Shown here in pieces: positions 50,456-59,994 of a DNA stretch of 64,000 nucleotides. The translations under genes were made by a program, and so were the position numbers. Numbering within the stretch: the first letter of the stretch is position 1; each line of letters starts with the position of its first letter. Under the pieces are notes generated by a model. The model was not told the origin of the DNA, made no database searches, and was given only the letters and a program-made list of their open reading frames with translations. Source of the stretch: Dorea sp. 5-2 (lineage in GTDB: Bacteria > Bacillota > Clostridia > Lachnospirales > Lachnospiraceae); assembly GCF_000403455.2 (NCBI RefSeq), contig NZ_KE159794.1, positions 186,001-250,000 of the forward strand. The letters run 5' to 3'.

Positions 50456-52669
50456 TTATAATTCATCCAGCACTCCGCCTACCATCCGCCAGTACGCCGC
50501 TTTCTCGGGATCTTCCGGGACAAGCTCCCCGTCGGAATAGAGCTTTGCCAGTTGGCGCGCCGCGTAGCCTTCGTCTGTCTCGCTTGCCTTCTCATACCAC
50601 TCTATGCCTTTCTTGATATCCTGTTTCACTCCGATCCCTTGAAGGTACAGCTCGGCTGTCTTGGACTGGGCGTAGACGTCTCCCTTCTCAGCCTGCCGGA
50701 GATGATTCTTGAATTCGTTCTTCTCCTGTTTGATCCGGCGCTTCTCCTGAAGCTTTGCAAGCAGTTCTCCGGCTTCCTTATGGCTCTTCGCCGCCGCTTT
50801 CTCAAGCCATCGGATACTTTCATCCTCATCCTTCTTCACGCCTGCCCCGGTATAGTAGGCAAGCGCCAACTGGTACTGCGCATGGATGTGGTCTTTTTCC
50901 GCCGCTTTGCGGAAATATCCCACCGCCTCTTTGGGATAACAGTAATAACCGTCTCCTGCTTTACAATACATGCCCATCTCATAATAACCGGAGGCGGTGC
51001 TTGGGTTCCTGACCCCCGCCCGGAAACGTTCTTTCGCTTCCTGGATCTTCTGGTGCACTCCGAGAAGCTGCTCTTCTGCCTCCTTATTCCCTTTCTGCGC
51101 CATCTCGGCAAGGATCCCGATACCTTTATCCGTATCCTGCATTCCCGGCTGTCCGTAGATATAAGTCTTTGCCAGTGCAAACTGCCCTTCGTCTTCACCC
51201 GTTGCAGCCGCCTTCTTTGCCCAACTCATACTGAGAGTCAGATTCTTCTTCACCAACTCTCCTTCTTCATAGAACCGCATCAGCCTAAGCATCGCAGGAA
51301 CATATTCTGCCTTTGCCGACTCCCGGAACCAACGGAGCCCCTCCTTCTGATTCTCTTGTATCTGATCGCCTGTATAAAGCATCTCTGCCGCTTCGAACAT
51401 GGCGGCTCTGTCCCCTGCCTCGGCTTTCGCAAGGATCTGGTCAAAAGATTCTTTTCCCTCAGAGCCTTCCTGCATATCAGCCTCTGTCTGTAAGACAGAC
51501 GTATCCCATTGCGGCTCGTCGGCTTCTTTCGGTTCTTCGTCTTCCAGCTCCTCTAATCCGACGATCTCCAGAGACAGTTCCTTCGGCAACTCGTCAGCCA
51601 GATCCACGCCGGCGCCCATAACCGCATCATTCTCGGCGGTCCCAGAGGGTACCAGGCCGGTTCGCTCTTCCTCTTGTCCGGTCTCCGGCATTCCGGCGTT
51701 CCCTCCCGGATTTCCTGTGCTTCCGGATGCTTCCGCTACAGATCCTGTACCTTGTCCGCTTCCGGATGCCTCCGCTCGATCTCCTGCTCTCGCCACGCTT
51801 CCTGGCGCATCCTTGCTGTATCCTGCACCCGGCGCACTTCTGAATGCATCCGCGCTCTCTCCTGCTCCTGGCATGCTTCCGGACGCATCCGTGCTATGTC
51901 CCGCATCCGACACGCTTCCTGACATATCCTTGTGATCTCCTGCGCCCGGTGTGTTTCCCGGCACACTCATATGATCTCCCGCACCAAGCGCTCCTGCGGA
52001 CGCTTCCGCATTCTCTCCTGCTCCCGCCGCGCTTCCTGACACATCCTTACGATCTCCCATGCCCGTCGCGCCCTCAGGTGCTTTTGCACTCTCCCCTGCT
52101 CCCGGCTCGTCTCCTGCCGCCTCCGCAAGGTATCCTGTGCTTCGTCCGGTTTCCTCGCCAAATTCGGTCCTACCGTTTCTTTCCGTCCCCGAGTTCATTT
52201 CTGCAGCCTGCTTCTTCTCATGTCCCGGCGCAGCAGCTCCCTGCGCCTGTTTCTCTGCTTCGCCCGATCCCGGTGAACTGCTCTTCCCGGCGATCATCTT
52301 CAACACATCCGCTACGTCCAGAAATACAGACACATACAATTCTCTTTTCCGTCCGTCTTCATATTCTAATATACAATAACTGTTATTCTCTTCCCTGACA
52401 GAGACGCTCTTTAAGTACATCAGCTCCACCGGGGCTCCCTCTTTCTCATTGCTGCTGTACAGATACCGATCCGTAAGTAAGAATCCGGACTTCCCGGACT
52501 TCACAACCGTTGTATCCAGGATCGCAACAACTTCTTCAGGCTTTACGATCCTCGCATACTGCTCTATCGCCGTATCAATCTGCCGCGCCTTCAAATTCTT
52601 TGCAAGCTGAAATCCAAATGAATTTTTGCTCCGGTAATTTTCCACGGCATACTCGATCCATTGCCTCAT
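50456..52669 (-). CDS. Sel1-repeat protein with a 13-residue tandem repeat linker
   Basis: A 737-aa protein. Residues 1-128 form an alpha/beta domain (YARIVKPEEVVAILDTTVVK, FLLTDRYLYSSNEKEGAPVE), possibly a PH-like/YokE fold. Residues 190-319 are ten 13-residue GAGDxxDxSGSxx repeats. An acidic stretch follows, and from about 410 on there are at least seven Sel1-like TPR repeats (MLYTGDQIQENQKEGLRWFR, LALAYYTGAGVKKDEDESIR, AELYLQGIGVKQDIKKGIEW). It has no signal peptide or TM segment, so it is cytoplasmic. Sel1 repeats mediate protein contacts. No partner is obvious from the neighbours. Confidence 0.82.
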   Translation of the reverse strand: MRQWIEYAVENYRSKNSFGFQLAKNLKARQIDTAIEQYARIVKPEEVVAILDTTVVKSGKSGFLLTDRYLYSSNEKEGAPVELMYLKSVSVREENNSYCILEYEDGRKRELYVSVFLDVADVLKMIAGKSSSPGSGEAEKQAQGAAAPGHEKKQAAEMNSGTERNGRTEFGEETGRSTGYLAEAAGDEPGAGESAKAPEGATGMGDRKDVSGSAAGAGENAEASAGALGAGDHMSVPGNTPGAGDHKDMSGSVSDAGHSTDASGSMPGAGESADAFRSAPGAGYSKDAPGSVARAGDRAEASGSGQGTGSVAEASGSTGNPGGNAGMPETGQEEERTGLVPSGTAENDAVMGAGVDLADELPKELSLEIVGLEELEDEEPKEADEPQWDTSVLQTEADMQEGSEGKESFDQILAKAEAGDRAAMFEAAEMLYTGDQIQENQKEGLRWFRESAKAEYVPAMLRLMRFYEEGELVKKNLTLSMSWAKKAAATGEDEGQFALAKTYIYGQPGMQDTDKGIGILAEMAQKGNKEAEEQLLGVHQKIQEAKERFRAGVRNPSTASGYYEMGMYCKAGDGYYCYPKEAVGYFRKAAEKDHIHAQYQLALAYYTGAGVKKDEDESIRWLEKAAAKSHKEAGELLAKLQEKRRIKQEKNEFKNHLRQAEKGDVYAQSKTAELYLQGIGVKQDIKKGIEWYEKASETDEGYAARQLAKLYSDGELVPEDPEKAAYWRMVGGVLDEL
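51713..52102 (-). repeat. 39-bp minisatellite, ten units
   Basis: Ten consecutive 39-bp units encode 13-residue repeats, for example GAGDHKDMSGSVS, GAGESADAFRSAP and GAGYSKDAPGSVA. The phase is exact across all ten units, with Gly-Ala-Gly at nearly every unit start. The repeat also leaves other frames open, producing long spurious ORFs on both strands. Confidence 0.85.
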
Positions 52670-52783
52670 ACCTTAGCACCTCCAACCCTTATCTTCCGCC
52701 ATACTGCGTTAATGGCACACCCCTACTCTTATCTTTCGTCATTCTGCGTCTATATTTTAACATATTCGACTATTTTTGTCACT

Positions 52784-53740
52784 TTATATCAGCCCGAAAC
52801 TTCGCAGTATATACAACCACCCCGTCAGTGTAAACGCGCTGAGCAACGTCGTCAGCATGACCACTCCGGAAGACAGGGTTCCTTCATGCCCCATATTCTT
52901 CGCCATCACATAACAAGTCACCGTCGTCGCCGAACCAAGCATGATCAGGATCGCCACCAGTTCTTCGCCGCGAAATCCAAGCCCCACCGCCATTGGTAAA
53001 AAGACGGCGCAGAATCCGATCAATTTGATGCCCGCAGCCGTAACCGCCGCTCCTGCCTTCGTGAATGCTTTTCTGATATCGAATGCCGCCCCCATCGCCA
53101 TTAACCCAAGCGGAGTCGCCGTCCCGCCGATACTCGATACCGTCTTCTTAAGGATCGGCGGCACCGGAAGCCGCAGGCACGACCACAAGAGACCTGCCGC
53201 GATCCCAAGGATGATCGGATTGGTCAGGACTCCTTTGAGCGTCTTACGGATCACAGAACGGTCGATTTCTTTCTGCTCCGGTCCGAAGACGGAAAGCACC
53301 AGGACTGCCATCACATTGTATAAAGGCACGCTCCCGATGATCATAAGCGGCGCCATTCCCGCCGTGCCATAGATATTCCGGATAAATGCGATCCCCAGGA
53401 TCGCCGCGCTGCTGCGGTAAGACGCCTGTATGAATTCTCCCCGTATGGATGCATCCTTCCACAGACACGACACTCCTGCCGATATCGCTATACTGATCAC
53501 CGTCGCTCCAAAGCAGAACATCACAAACTTCACATTCCATACCTGTTTAATATCCACCGCCGCCAGGTCGCCGAACAACAGAACAGGCAGAGGCACCTTA
53601 AAAACAAAACGGTTCATCCGGGAAGCAAATGCATCGTCTATCCATCCCATTCTGTGAAAAAATATCCCCAGTACCATAAGCAGGAATACCGGAACTGTCG
53701 CGTTTAAGCTAAATATCAGATTCTCCATCTGCTGCCACAT
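52784..53740 (-). CDS. AEC-family (auxin efflux carrier-like) transporter
   Basis: A 318-aa membrane protein with about ten helices in two halves: NATVPVFLLMVLGIFFHRMG at the N-terminus, GVLTNPIILGIAAGLLWSCL and GLMAMGAAFDIRKAF in the middle, and LIMLGSATTVTCYVMAKNMG near the end. These match the malate/auxin efflux carrier group. The substrate, possibly an organic acid, is unknown. It is divergent from the alpha-galactosidase gene, with about 150 bp between starts. Confidence 0.87.
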   Translation of the reverse strand: MWQQMENLIFSLNATVPVFLLMVLGIFFHRMGWIDDAFASRMNRFVFKVPLPVLLFGDLAAVDIKQVWNVKFVMFCFGATVISIAISAGVSCLWKDASIRGEFIQASYRSSAAILGIAFIRNIYGTAGMAPLMIIGSVPLYNVMAVLVLSVFGPEQKEIDRSVIRKTLKGVLTNPIILGIAAGLLWSCLRLPVPPILKKTVSSIGGTATPLGLMAMGAAFDIRKAFTKAGAAVTAAGIKLIGFCAVFLPMAVGLGFRGEELVAILIMLGSATTVTCYVMAKNMGHEGTLSSGVVMLTTLLSAFTLTGWLYILRSFGLI

Positions 53741-53829
53741 CCTTTCAAAATATTATTTTGCATTACAGAAAATGCTTTGTAAAGAAAAACTACACTAAAA
53801 TTTCCTGATTTTTTCTAACATTGTGACGA

Positions 53830-53857
53830 ATGACTTTTCTGACAGGCATGGTATAAT
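53830..53857 (+). promoter_or_regulatory. Probable promoter of the alpha-galactosidase gene
   Basis: Extended -10 TGG-TATAAT (TATAAT 53852-53857), with ATGACT 16 bp upstream as a weak -35. Confidence 0.45.
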
Positions 53858-53894
53858 TTGGATAAAGCGCAAAAAAGGAGGCAAGAAGATACTT

Positions 53895-56084
53895 ATGGGA
53901 ATTATTTATAATGAGGAACACAAAACTATCACCTTACATACGAGACATACCTCTTATCAGATGAAGATCGGTAATCTGGACTACCTTCTTCATCTATATT
54001 ACGGGCCGTCCATCCATGATGCCGATATGTCCTACCAGATCATGCAGTACGACCGCGGATTCTCCGGCAACCCTTATGAATCCAGAGACGCCCGGACCTT
54101 CTCACTGGACGCGCAGCCCCAGGAATTCAGCACGCAGCAGCAGGGAGATTTCCGCACTGCAAGTATCGAAGTAGTCAACGCAGACGGCAGCTATTCCTAC
54201 CATGGCAAGACCGTCGGCTTTAAGATCAAAGACGGCAAATATCAGCTTGACACCCTTCCCTGTACATTCGCCGCAGCCGGAGACACCGTAGATACCCTTG
54301 AAGTCACACTGACCGATCAGGTTACCGGTGTGCAGGTTGTACTCCTGTACAGCGTATTTGAGGAAGCCGACATCATCACCAGAGCCGTGAAAGTCGTCAA
54401 CAGCGGGGACGCGCCGATCCATCTCAAGAAGATCATGTCCGTGTGCCTGGATTTCTTAAATGGTTCGGGCTTCGATCTGGTAAGCCTCCCCGGACGCTAC
54501 GGACAGGAACGGCAGGTGGAAAGGCAGCATATGACGCACCATATCCACACCATCGGAAGCGTCCGCGGATCCTCCAGCCATCAGCAGAACCCCTTCGTCG
54601 TCCTGTGTGACAGGAACGCTACCGAAGATTATGGCAAATGCTATGGTTTCTCCCTGATGTACAGTGGGAATTTCCTTGCAGAAGCAGAGCTTGACCAGTA
54701 TGACCAGCTCCGTCTTGTCATGGGGATCCATCCGAAGCAGTTCGTATACGAGCTAAAGCCGCAGGAGACCTTCGAAGGTCCCGAAGTCGTCATGGCATTC
54801 ACGGAACATGGATTTACAGGGCTTTCTCATCTCTACCATGACTTCTACCGCACCAATCTGTGCCGGAGCAAATTCGTACAGGAGGTGCAGCGTCCGGTAC
54901 TGATCAACAGCTGGGAAGCGGCGTTCATGGATTTCGACGACGTGAAACTGGTCGAGATCGCCAAAGCCGCCAAGGATATGGGCGTAGACCTGCTTGTAAT
55001 GGACGACGGGTGGTTTGGAAAGCGTGACGACGATAACAGCGGGCTGGGCGACTGGTACGTAAACGAAAAGAAGATAAAGTGCGGGCTTCACAAGCTGGTA
55101 GAACAGATCAACGATATCGGGATGAAGTTCGGTATCTGGTTCGAGCCTGAGATGGTATCCGAGGACAGCGACCTGTACCGCGCACATCCGGAATGGGCAA
55201 TGCAGATTCCCGGACGCCATGCCGTAAGGAGCCGCAATCAGATGGTTCTGGATATGAGCCGAAAAGATGTGCAGGATTATCTGATCGAGAAGGTCAACGG
55301 GATACTGGACGACGCCAATATCTTCTATGTAAAATGGGATATCAACCGTTCTCTTGCGGATATCTGGTCCAACGATCTGCCTCCTGAGAGACAGGGCGAG
55401 GTGTATCACCGTTATATCCTTGGACTGTACCACGTGATGGATGAGATCATCAAGACACATCCCGACATCCTGTTCGAAGGATGCTCCGGCGGCGGCGGAC
55501 GTTATGACGCGGCGATGCTCCACTATTATCCGCAATATTGGGTCAGCGATAACAATCACCCCATCGACCGTCTGAAGCTCCATTACGGAACTTCCTTCGT
55601 CTATCCGGTATGTACCATGGGCGCCCACATTTCCGATACCGGAAAGTTCGTTCCGATCAAGACCAAGGCTGTCGTCGCCATGTGCGGAACCTTCGGCTAT
55701 GAACTGGACGCGACTCATCTGTCCAAGGAAGACCACGCCGTCTGCAAGGAACAGAGCGACCTGTTCCGCAAGTATTATCCGCTTATCATCAAGGGGGACT
55801 ACTACCGCCTGACGAATCCGTTCGAGGCGGGCAACATGACCGCATGGCAGCATGTATCGAAGGATAAGTCCGAGTCGCTCCTGAGTGTGGTCGTCACGAA
55901 CCTCACCTGCAACGGGCCGCAGGAATACATCCGCGCCAAAGGCCTGAAGCCTGACGCCATGTATTCTGTGAACAGCGGGAAAGAGCTGCGTTCCGGCTCC
56001 GCACTGATGAATGCCGGGCTTCCGATCGAGCGGGAGGTCGAGGAATATACCGCCTTCCAGTTCCATCTTAAGGAACAGGCATAA
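53895..56084 (+). CDS. Alpha-galactosidase, GH36
   Basis: A 729-aa cytoplasmic enzyme that cleaves terminal alpha-1,6-galactose (melibiose, raffinose family). The N-terminal beta-sandwich is followed by the TIM barrel, with MDDGWFGKRDDDNSGLGDW, FGIWFEPEMV, nucleophile Asp482 in FYVKWDINRS and acid/base Asp552 in YWVSDNNHP. CSGGGGRYDAAML is also conserved. Residue numbers and spacing match characterised GH36 tetramers. ATG 53895 has GGAGG 13 bases upstream, a rather long gap. An earlier ATG (53823) would add a basic leader that is not conserved. It has no signal peptide and no sugar transporter beside it. Confidence 0.95.
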   Translation: MGIIYNEEHKTITLHTRHTSYQMKIGNLDYLLHLYYGPSIHDADMSYQIMQYDRGFSGNPYESRDARTFSLDAQPQEFSTQQQGDFRTASIEVVNADGSYSYHGKTVGFKIKDGKYQLDTLPCTFAAAGDTVDTLEVTLTDQVTGVQVVLLYSVFEEADIITRAVKVVNSGDAPIHLKKIMSVCLDFLNGSGFDLVSLPGRYGQERQVERQHMTHHIHTIGSVRGSSSHQQNPFVVLCDRNATEDYGKCYGFSLMYSGNFLAEAELDQYDQLRLVMGIHPKQFVYELKPQETFEGPEVVMAFTEHGFTGLSHLYHDFYRTNLCRSKFVQEVQRPVLINSWEAAFMDFDDVKLVEIAKAAKDMGVDLLVMDDGWFGKRDDDNSGLGDWYVNEKKIKCGLHKLVEQINDIGMKFGIWFEPEMVSEDSDLYRAHPEWAMQIPGRHAVRSRNQMVLDMSRKDVQDYLIEKVNGILDDANIFYVKWDINRSLADIWSNDLPPERQGEVYHRYILGLYHVMDEIIKTHPDILFEGCSGGGGRYDAAMLHYYPQYWVSDNNHPIDRLKLHYGTSFVYPVCTMGAHISDTGKFVPIKTKAVVAMCGTFGYELDATHLSKEDHAVCKEQSDLFRKYYPLIIKGDYYRLTNPFEAGNMTAWQHVSKDKSESLLSVVVTNLTCNGPQEYIRAKGLKPDAMYSVNSGKELRSGSALMNAGLPIEREVEEYTAFQFHLKEQA

Positions 56085-56100
56085 AAGTATTGGATAAGTA

Positions 56101-56129
56101 TTGATTTTCCGCACCTGATATCCTATACT
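56101..56129 (+). promoter_or_regulatory. Promoter of the MATE gene
   Basis: TTGATT (56101-56106), 17 bp, TATACT (56124-56129). The transcript would have a leader of about 90 nt. Confidence 0.6.
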
Positions 56130-56138
56130 TGATGAAAC

Positions 56139-56205
56139 AGGGTGCATCCCTGAATATACAGAACTGCCGCAAGATAAGCCGGACGGCTGTCTTGATAACA
56201 GTTCT
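56139..56205 (+). promoter_or_regulatory. Structured leader of the MATE gene
   Basis: A small hairpin CAGGG-TGCAT-CCCTG is followed by a three-tier hairpin. Its outer stem is AGAACTG (56160-56166) / CAGTTCT (56199-56205), the middle pairing is CAAGA/TCTTG, and the tip is AGCC-GGAC-GGCT. The ribosome site AGGAGGT follows about 10 nt later. It does not match a riboswitch class that I know. Confidence 0.4.
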
Positions 56206-56226
56206 CAGAATATAGGAGGTCCTGCC

Positions 56227-57567
56227 ATGTCAGGTTCTTCATCAACATTGATGACAGAAGGTTCTATCTGGAAGCACATTCTTACATTTGCGTTTCCACT
56301 TTTTTGGGGAAATCTTTTTCAACAGCTTTATAATACCGCCGATTCACTGATCGTAGGCAATTTCATCGGGAATGCCGCCCTTGCGGCGGTCAGCTCGTCA
56401 AGCAGCCTGATCTTCCTGATGGTCGGCTTCTTCAACGGGATCGCCATCGGAGCCGGCGTCGTCATCGCCAGATATTTCGGCGCCAGAGAATTCAAAAAGC
56501 TACGGCTGTCCATACATACAACCATAGCTTTCGGTCTGATCTGCGGCATTGCGCTCACCTTCGTCGGCGTCTTTGCCGCGCCGCAGATCCTGCGTCTGAT
56601 GGGGACGCCCGCCGAGGTCCTGCCTAACTCTATAACTTACTTCCGCATCTATTTCCTCGGCTCACTGGCTTTCGTGATGTATAATTTCTCCGTCGGCATC
56701 CTGCAGTCTGTCGGAGACAGCCGCCATCCGCTGATCTATCTGATCGTCTCTTCCGCGATCAACATCATACTCGACCTGGTGCTGATCGGAGGATTCCACT
56801 TCGGGGTCGGCGCCGCCGCGTTTGCCACTGTGGTCTCACAGTTTATCAGCGTATGCCTGTGCCTGATCCAGCTGCTGCGAAGCCCCGACGAATACCGTCT
56901 CTCTATCCGGGAAATACGGATAGATAAGAATATGCTCCGGCAGCTTTTGAACAACGGGCTCCCGGCGGGACTGCAGAATTCCATCATATCCGTTGCCAAT
57001 GTATTCGTCCAGGCTAATATTAACCAGTTCGGACAGATGGCTGTCGCGGGATGCGGCGCGTATTCGAAGATCCAGGGCTTCGGCTTCCTGCCCATCACCT
57101 GCTTCTCTCTGGCTCTGACCACCTTCATAAGCCAGAACCTTGGAGCCAGAAAGTATGAGCGCGCCCGAAAAGGAGCCCTGTTCGGAATTGCATGTACCAC
57201 CGCAATGGCTGAGCTGATCGGGGTCTTCATCTACCTGTTCGCCCCGAAGCTGATCGCCGCGTTCAACAATACCCCCGAGGTCATTGCCTTCGGCGCCCGG
57301 CAGGCGCACACAGAGACCGCTTTCTTCTTCCTGCTCGCCTTCTCGCACTGTATGGCAGGCATCCTCCGGGGCGCAGGCAAATCCATGGTTCCCATGGTCG
57401 TTATGCTGATCTTCTGGTGTATCTTCCGGGTAAGCTATATCTCCGTCATGATACGGTTCATACCGGATATCCGTGTGATCTTCTGGGCGTATCCGCTAAC
57501 CTGGTCCTTAAGTTCACTGGTATTCCTGATCTATTACCGAAAGACAAAGTGGGATCGTATCACTTAG
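56227..57567 (+). CDS. MATE-family multidrug/metabolite exporter
   Basis: A 446-aa protein with twelve predicted helices in two homologous halves: FAFPLFWGNLFQQLYNTADS (helix 1 signature), GNFIGNAALAAVSSSSSLIF, GARYFGAREFKK-like RYFGAREFKKLRLS, and in the second half NNGLPAGLQNSIISVANVFV and FISQNLGARKYERARKG. This is the NorM/DinF-type MATE family, drug or metabolite/Na+ (H+) antiport. ATG 56227 is preceded by AGGAGGTCCTGCC. Its end overlaps the degV end by eight bases, and the 8-bp inverted repeat 57549-57556/57567-57574 spans both stops. Confidence 0.92.
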   Translation: MSGSSSTLMTEGSIWKHILTFAFPLFWGNLFQQLYNTADSLIVGNFIGNAALAAVSSSSSLIFLMVGFFNGIAIGAGVVIARYFGAREFKKLRLSIHTTIAFGLICGIALTFVGVFAAPQILRLMGTPAEVLPNSITYFRIYFLGSLAFVMYNFSVGILQSVGDSRHPLIYLIVSSAINIILDLVLIGGFHFGVGAAAFATVVSQFISVCLCLIQLLRSPDEYRLSIREIRIDKNMLRQLLNNGLPAGLQNSIISVANVFVQANINQFGQMAVAGCGAYSKIQGFGFLPITCFSLALTTFISQNLGARKYERARKGALFGIACTTAMAELIGVFIYLFAPKLIAAFNNTPEVIAFGARQAHTETAFFFLLAFSHCMAGILRGAGKSMVPMVVMLIFWCIFRVSYISVMIRFIPDIRVIFWAYPLTWSLSSLVFLIYYRKTKWDRIT

Positions 57568-58407
57568 ATCCCACAACGCCAAATGCGCCCGGACCGCCGT
57601 GTGTAGTGATCACGCCGCCGGTCTTGACCCATGTAACCTTCTGAACCCCACATTCTAGCGCCGCTTCTTCTGCTTCCCTCTTAATCTCCTCGTCAAGCCC
57701 CGGCGCCCATATAAGCCACAGCTCTTCCTTATTAAGATCCTGTTCGGCAATATAGTCTCTGACCAGCTGCGGCGCGATCTTCTTCATCGTCCCGCGGTGC
57801 TTCTTCGTCGCCTTAAGATACCCGTCCAGAATCTCGATCCGCGGATGAATCTTAAGCAGCGCCCGCACAATGCCGCCGCGTTGCTGACCCTTCCCCCGGC
57901 GCGTAAGAATTCCAATGTATCCGGCACAAAGCACATATGCACCTTCCTGCTTACTTCCTCCGCCTTCGCTCTTGCTTCCTCTACCGACCACTCCGGATGC
58001 TCCCTGATAAGCTTCGCCATCGTAAGCACCACAACGCACTGCCCGACAGACACATGCTTCGTATCTATCGCCGTCACATAATCCCTGCCCTCTGCAGCGA
58101 TCATGCCGCTCTGGTAAGAACAGGTCGTAACGGCTGAGTATGCCAGATACAGGATCTGCCCGTCGGGATGTTCCCGGTGTATCCTGTCAAATATCGTCTC
58201 AAAATCCTCCGGCACACTTCCGCTGGTCTTGGGAAGCTGTCCTGTATTCCTATAATGATCACAGACTTCCTCCGGCGGAAATGATCCGTCGTCCCTGGTC
58301 TCCTTGCCGAACGACACATGCATCGGAACGATATATATCCCATACTCCCGCGCAGCCTCCGGCGGAATGTCAGAACCTGTCTCTGCAAGCAATACTATAT
58401 TTCCCAT
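57560..58407 (-). pseudogene. DegV-family fatty-acid-binding protein, frameshifted
   Basis: The first 180 residues from ATG 58407 are a normal DegV N-terminal domain (NIVLLAETGSDIPPEAAREY, KTSGSVPEDFETIFDRIHRE, RAGGRVSNAAALCG). The frame then shifts at the short C-run 57862-57864. The C-terminal domain continues in the next frame (ALLKIHPRIEILDGYLKATK, then KTGGVITTHGGPGAFGV). Adding one G there restores a single ~282-residue protein, the usual family length. A one-base deletion or a sequencing error are both possible. DegV proteins bind fatty acids for the FakA kinase system. Confidence 0.8.
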
Positions 58408-58475
58408 AATCTTCTCCTTTTCACGCCCACGAATCTTTCATGATTTTTTAACATGGTTCTTATTACTACATTTCA

Positions 58476-58504
58476 TTGTATAGTATGCCCTTTTATGATA
58501 CAAT
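58476..58504 (+). promoter_or_regulatory. Promoter of the tetR-yitT pair
   Basis: TTGTAT (58476-58481), 17 bp, TACAAT with TGA extension (58499-58504). Confidence 0.5.
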
Positions 58505-58551
58505 TTACAAAACAGTAATATTTGTAAAATAATCCGGTAAGGAGAACTATC

Positions 58552-59118
58552 ATGAAACGGAATCTTCCATTGATGAAGAATATCTTCGGGAACAAATTTA
58601 CCAAGAGAAATCGATTTACCAGACAGTGCATCGGCGAATCCATGATCAGCCTGATGCAGGGGAAGAATTATGATGATATCACGGTATCAGATATCGTAAA
58701 GAAAGCAGGCGTATCCCGCATGACGTTCTACCACTATTTCCCGACCAAGACAGACGCCCTCAATAATTATCTCTACGAGATCATCGAGCTCTATCTGGAG
58801 GACTGTAGCCGCTCCATCGGCATCGACAGATTTGACGATGCACAGCACATCCGGCATGCCTTCCTGTTCTTTGACCAGTATGCAGATTTCTTCCTGACAC
58901 TGGCATGCGCCAATCTGCATGCCCTGATGATCCATGCCCTCAACGAATACATGATCAAGATGGTAGGACCGATCTATCCCCGCTCCGCTTATGAGCTCTA
59001 CTTCTACGCCGGCGCCTTGTTCAACACCTTCCTGAAATGGGAAGAAGAAGGCAAACAGCAGTCCATAGACGACATCATCTGCGTAGTATGCCAGTGCTGT
59101 AACATCCATCTGAATTAG
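58552..59118 (+). CDS. TetR-family regulator (TetR_C_8-like)
   Basis: A 188-aa regulator with its HTH at about 22-66 (RQCIGESMISLMQGKNYDDI, TVSDIVKKAGVSRMTFYHYF). A helical C-terminal domain (ADFFLTLACANLHALMIHAL, LYFYAGALFNTFLKWEEEGK) is typical of the DhaS-like/TetR_C_8 group in Firmicutes. It lies 15 nt before the YitT gene and probably controls it. Confidence 0.87.
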   Translation: MKRNLPLMKNIFGNKFTKRNRFTRQCIGESMISLMQGKNYDDITVSDIVKKAGVSRMTFYHYFPTKTDALNNYLYEIIELYLEDCSRSIGIDRFDDAQHIRHAFLFFDQYADFFLTLACANLHALMIHALNEYMIKMVGPIYPRSAYELYFYAGALFNTFLKWEEEGKQQSIDDIICVVCQCCNIHLN

Positions 59119-59133
59119 GAGGAATCTATTATT

Positions 59134-59982
59134 ATGAATACCTTTTTATCACTCATCTCTGTAGTTATAGGGAACTTTCTGTATGCCCTGACCGTGAAGC
59201 TGTTCCTGCTTCCCGCCGGACTGGTGACAGGCGGAACCACCGGGATCGCGCTGACCGTCAACCATCTGGCCGGCTCTTCTATCTCTGTGTTCGTCCTTGT
59301 CTTCAACATAGCGATGCTGATCATTGGCTTCTTCTTCCTCGGCAAAGCCTTCGCCGCCACCACTCTTGCAAGTACCTTCCTGTACCCGCTGTCACTGGAG
59401 CTGCTTGACCGGATGCTTGGCGATTATACCCTGACCCAGGACATCCTGCTGTGCACCATCTTCTCCGGGCTTGGGATCGGGATGGCGCTTGGGATCGTCA
59501 TTCGTTCCGGCGCTTCTACAGGCGGTATGGACATCCCGCCGCTTGTGCTGCAAAAATCTATACGGATCCCCGTCTCCGTCAGCATGTACGCATTTGACGT
59601 GTGCATCCTGCTGTCACAGGCATTGTTCCGCCCGGCGGAAAATATCCTGTACGGAGTCGTATTGGTGCTGATCTACACCCTCGTACTGGATAAAATGCTG
59701 CTCATGGGCGCGACAAGGACCGAGATCAAGGTCATCAGCGAGAAATCCGACGAGATACGCGACGCCATCCTGACCCAGATCGACCGGGGCGTCACCATAT
59801 TAAACGGGGAGAGCGGCTACCTGCATAACCCCTCTCCCGTAATTCTTAGTGTGATCTCCAACCGGGAACTGCCTAAGGTGGAGAAAGTGATCCACAAGAT
59901 CGACCCAGAGAGCTTCATCATCGTCAGCAGGGTCAGCGAAGTACGGGGACGCGGCTTCTCACTGAACAAACGTTATCAATGA
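59134..59982 (+). CDS. YitT-family membrane protein (second copy)
   Basis: A 282-aa protein with the same DUF161 membrane part (FLLPAGLVTGGTTGIALTVN, IVIRSGASTGGMDIPPLVLQ) and DUF2179 tail (DRGVTILNGESGYLHNPSPV) as the protein at 23231-24091. Strong AGGAGGAATCTATTATT precedes the ATG. It is cotranscribed with the upstream TetR gene. It ends 13 bases before the convergent permease gene. Confidence 0.9.
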   Translation: MNTFLSLISVVIGNFLYALTVKLFLLPAGLVTGGTTGIALTVNHLAGSSISVFVLVFNIAMLIIGFFFLGKAFAATTLASTFLYPLSLELLDRMLGDYTLTQDILLCTIFSGLGIGMALGIVIRSGASTGGMDIPPLVLQKSIRIPVSVSMYAFDVCILLSQALFRPAENILYGVVLVLIYTLVLDKMLLMGATRTEIKVISEKSDEIRDAILTQIDRGVTILNGESGYLHNPSPVILSVISNRELPKVEKVIHKIDPESFIIVSRVSEVRGRGFSLNKRYQ

Positions 59983-59994
59983 GTATGCCGCCTG

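Noticed and set aside
51736-52161. Arg/Glu-rich minus- and plus-strand ORFs across the minisatellite
   Set aside because: Alternate frames of the 39-bp repeat. They stay open only because the repeat lacks stops.
54753-56147. 464-codon minus-strand frame opposite the alpha-galactosidase gene
   Set aside because: Antisense shadow of GH36. The plus strand has intact catalytic motifs.
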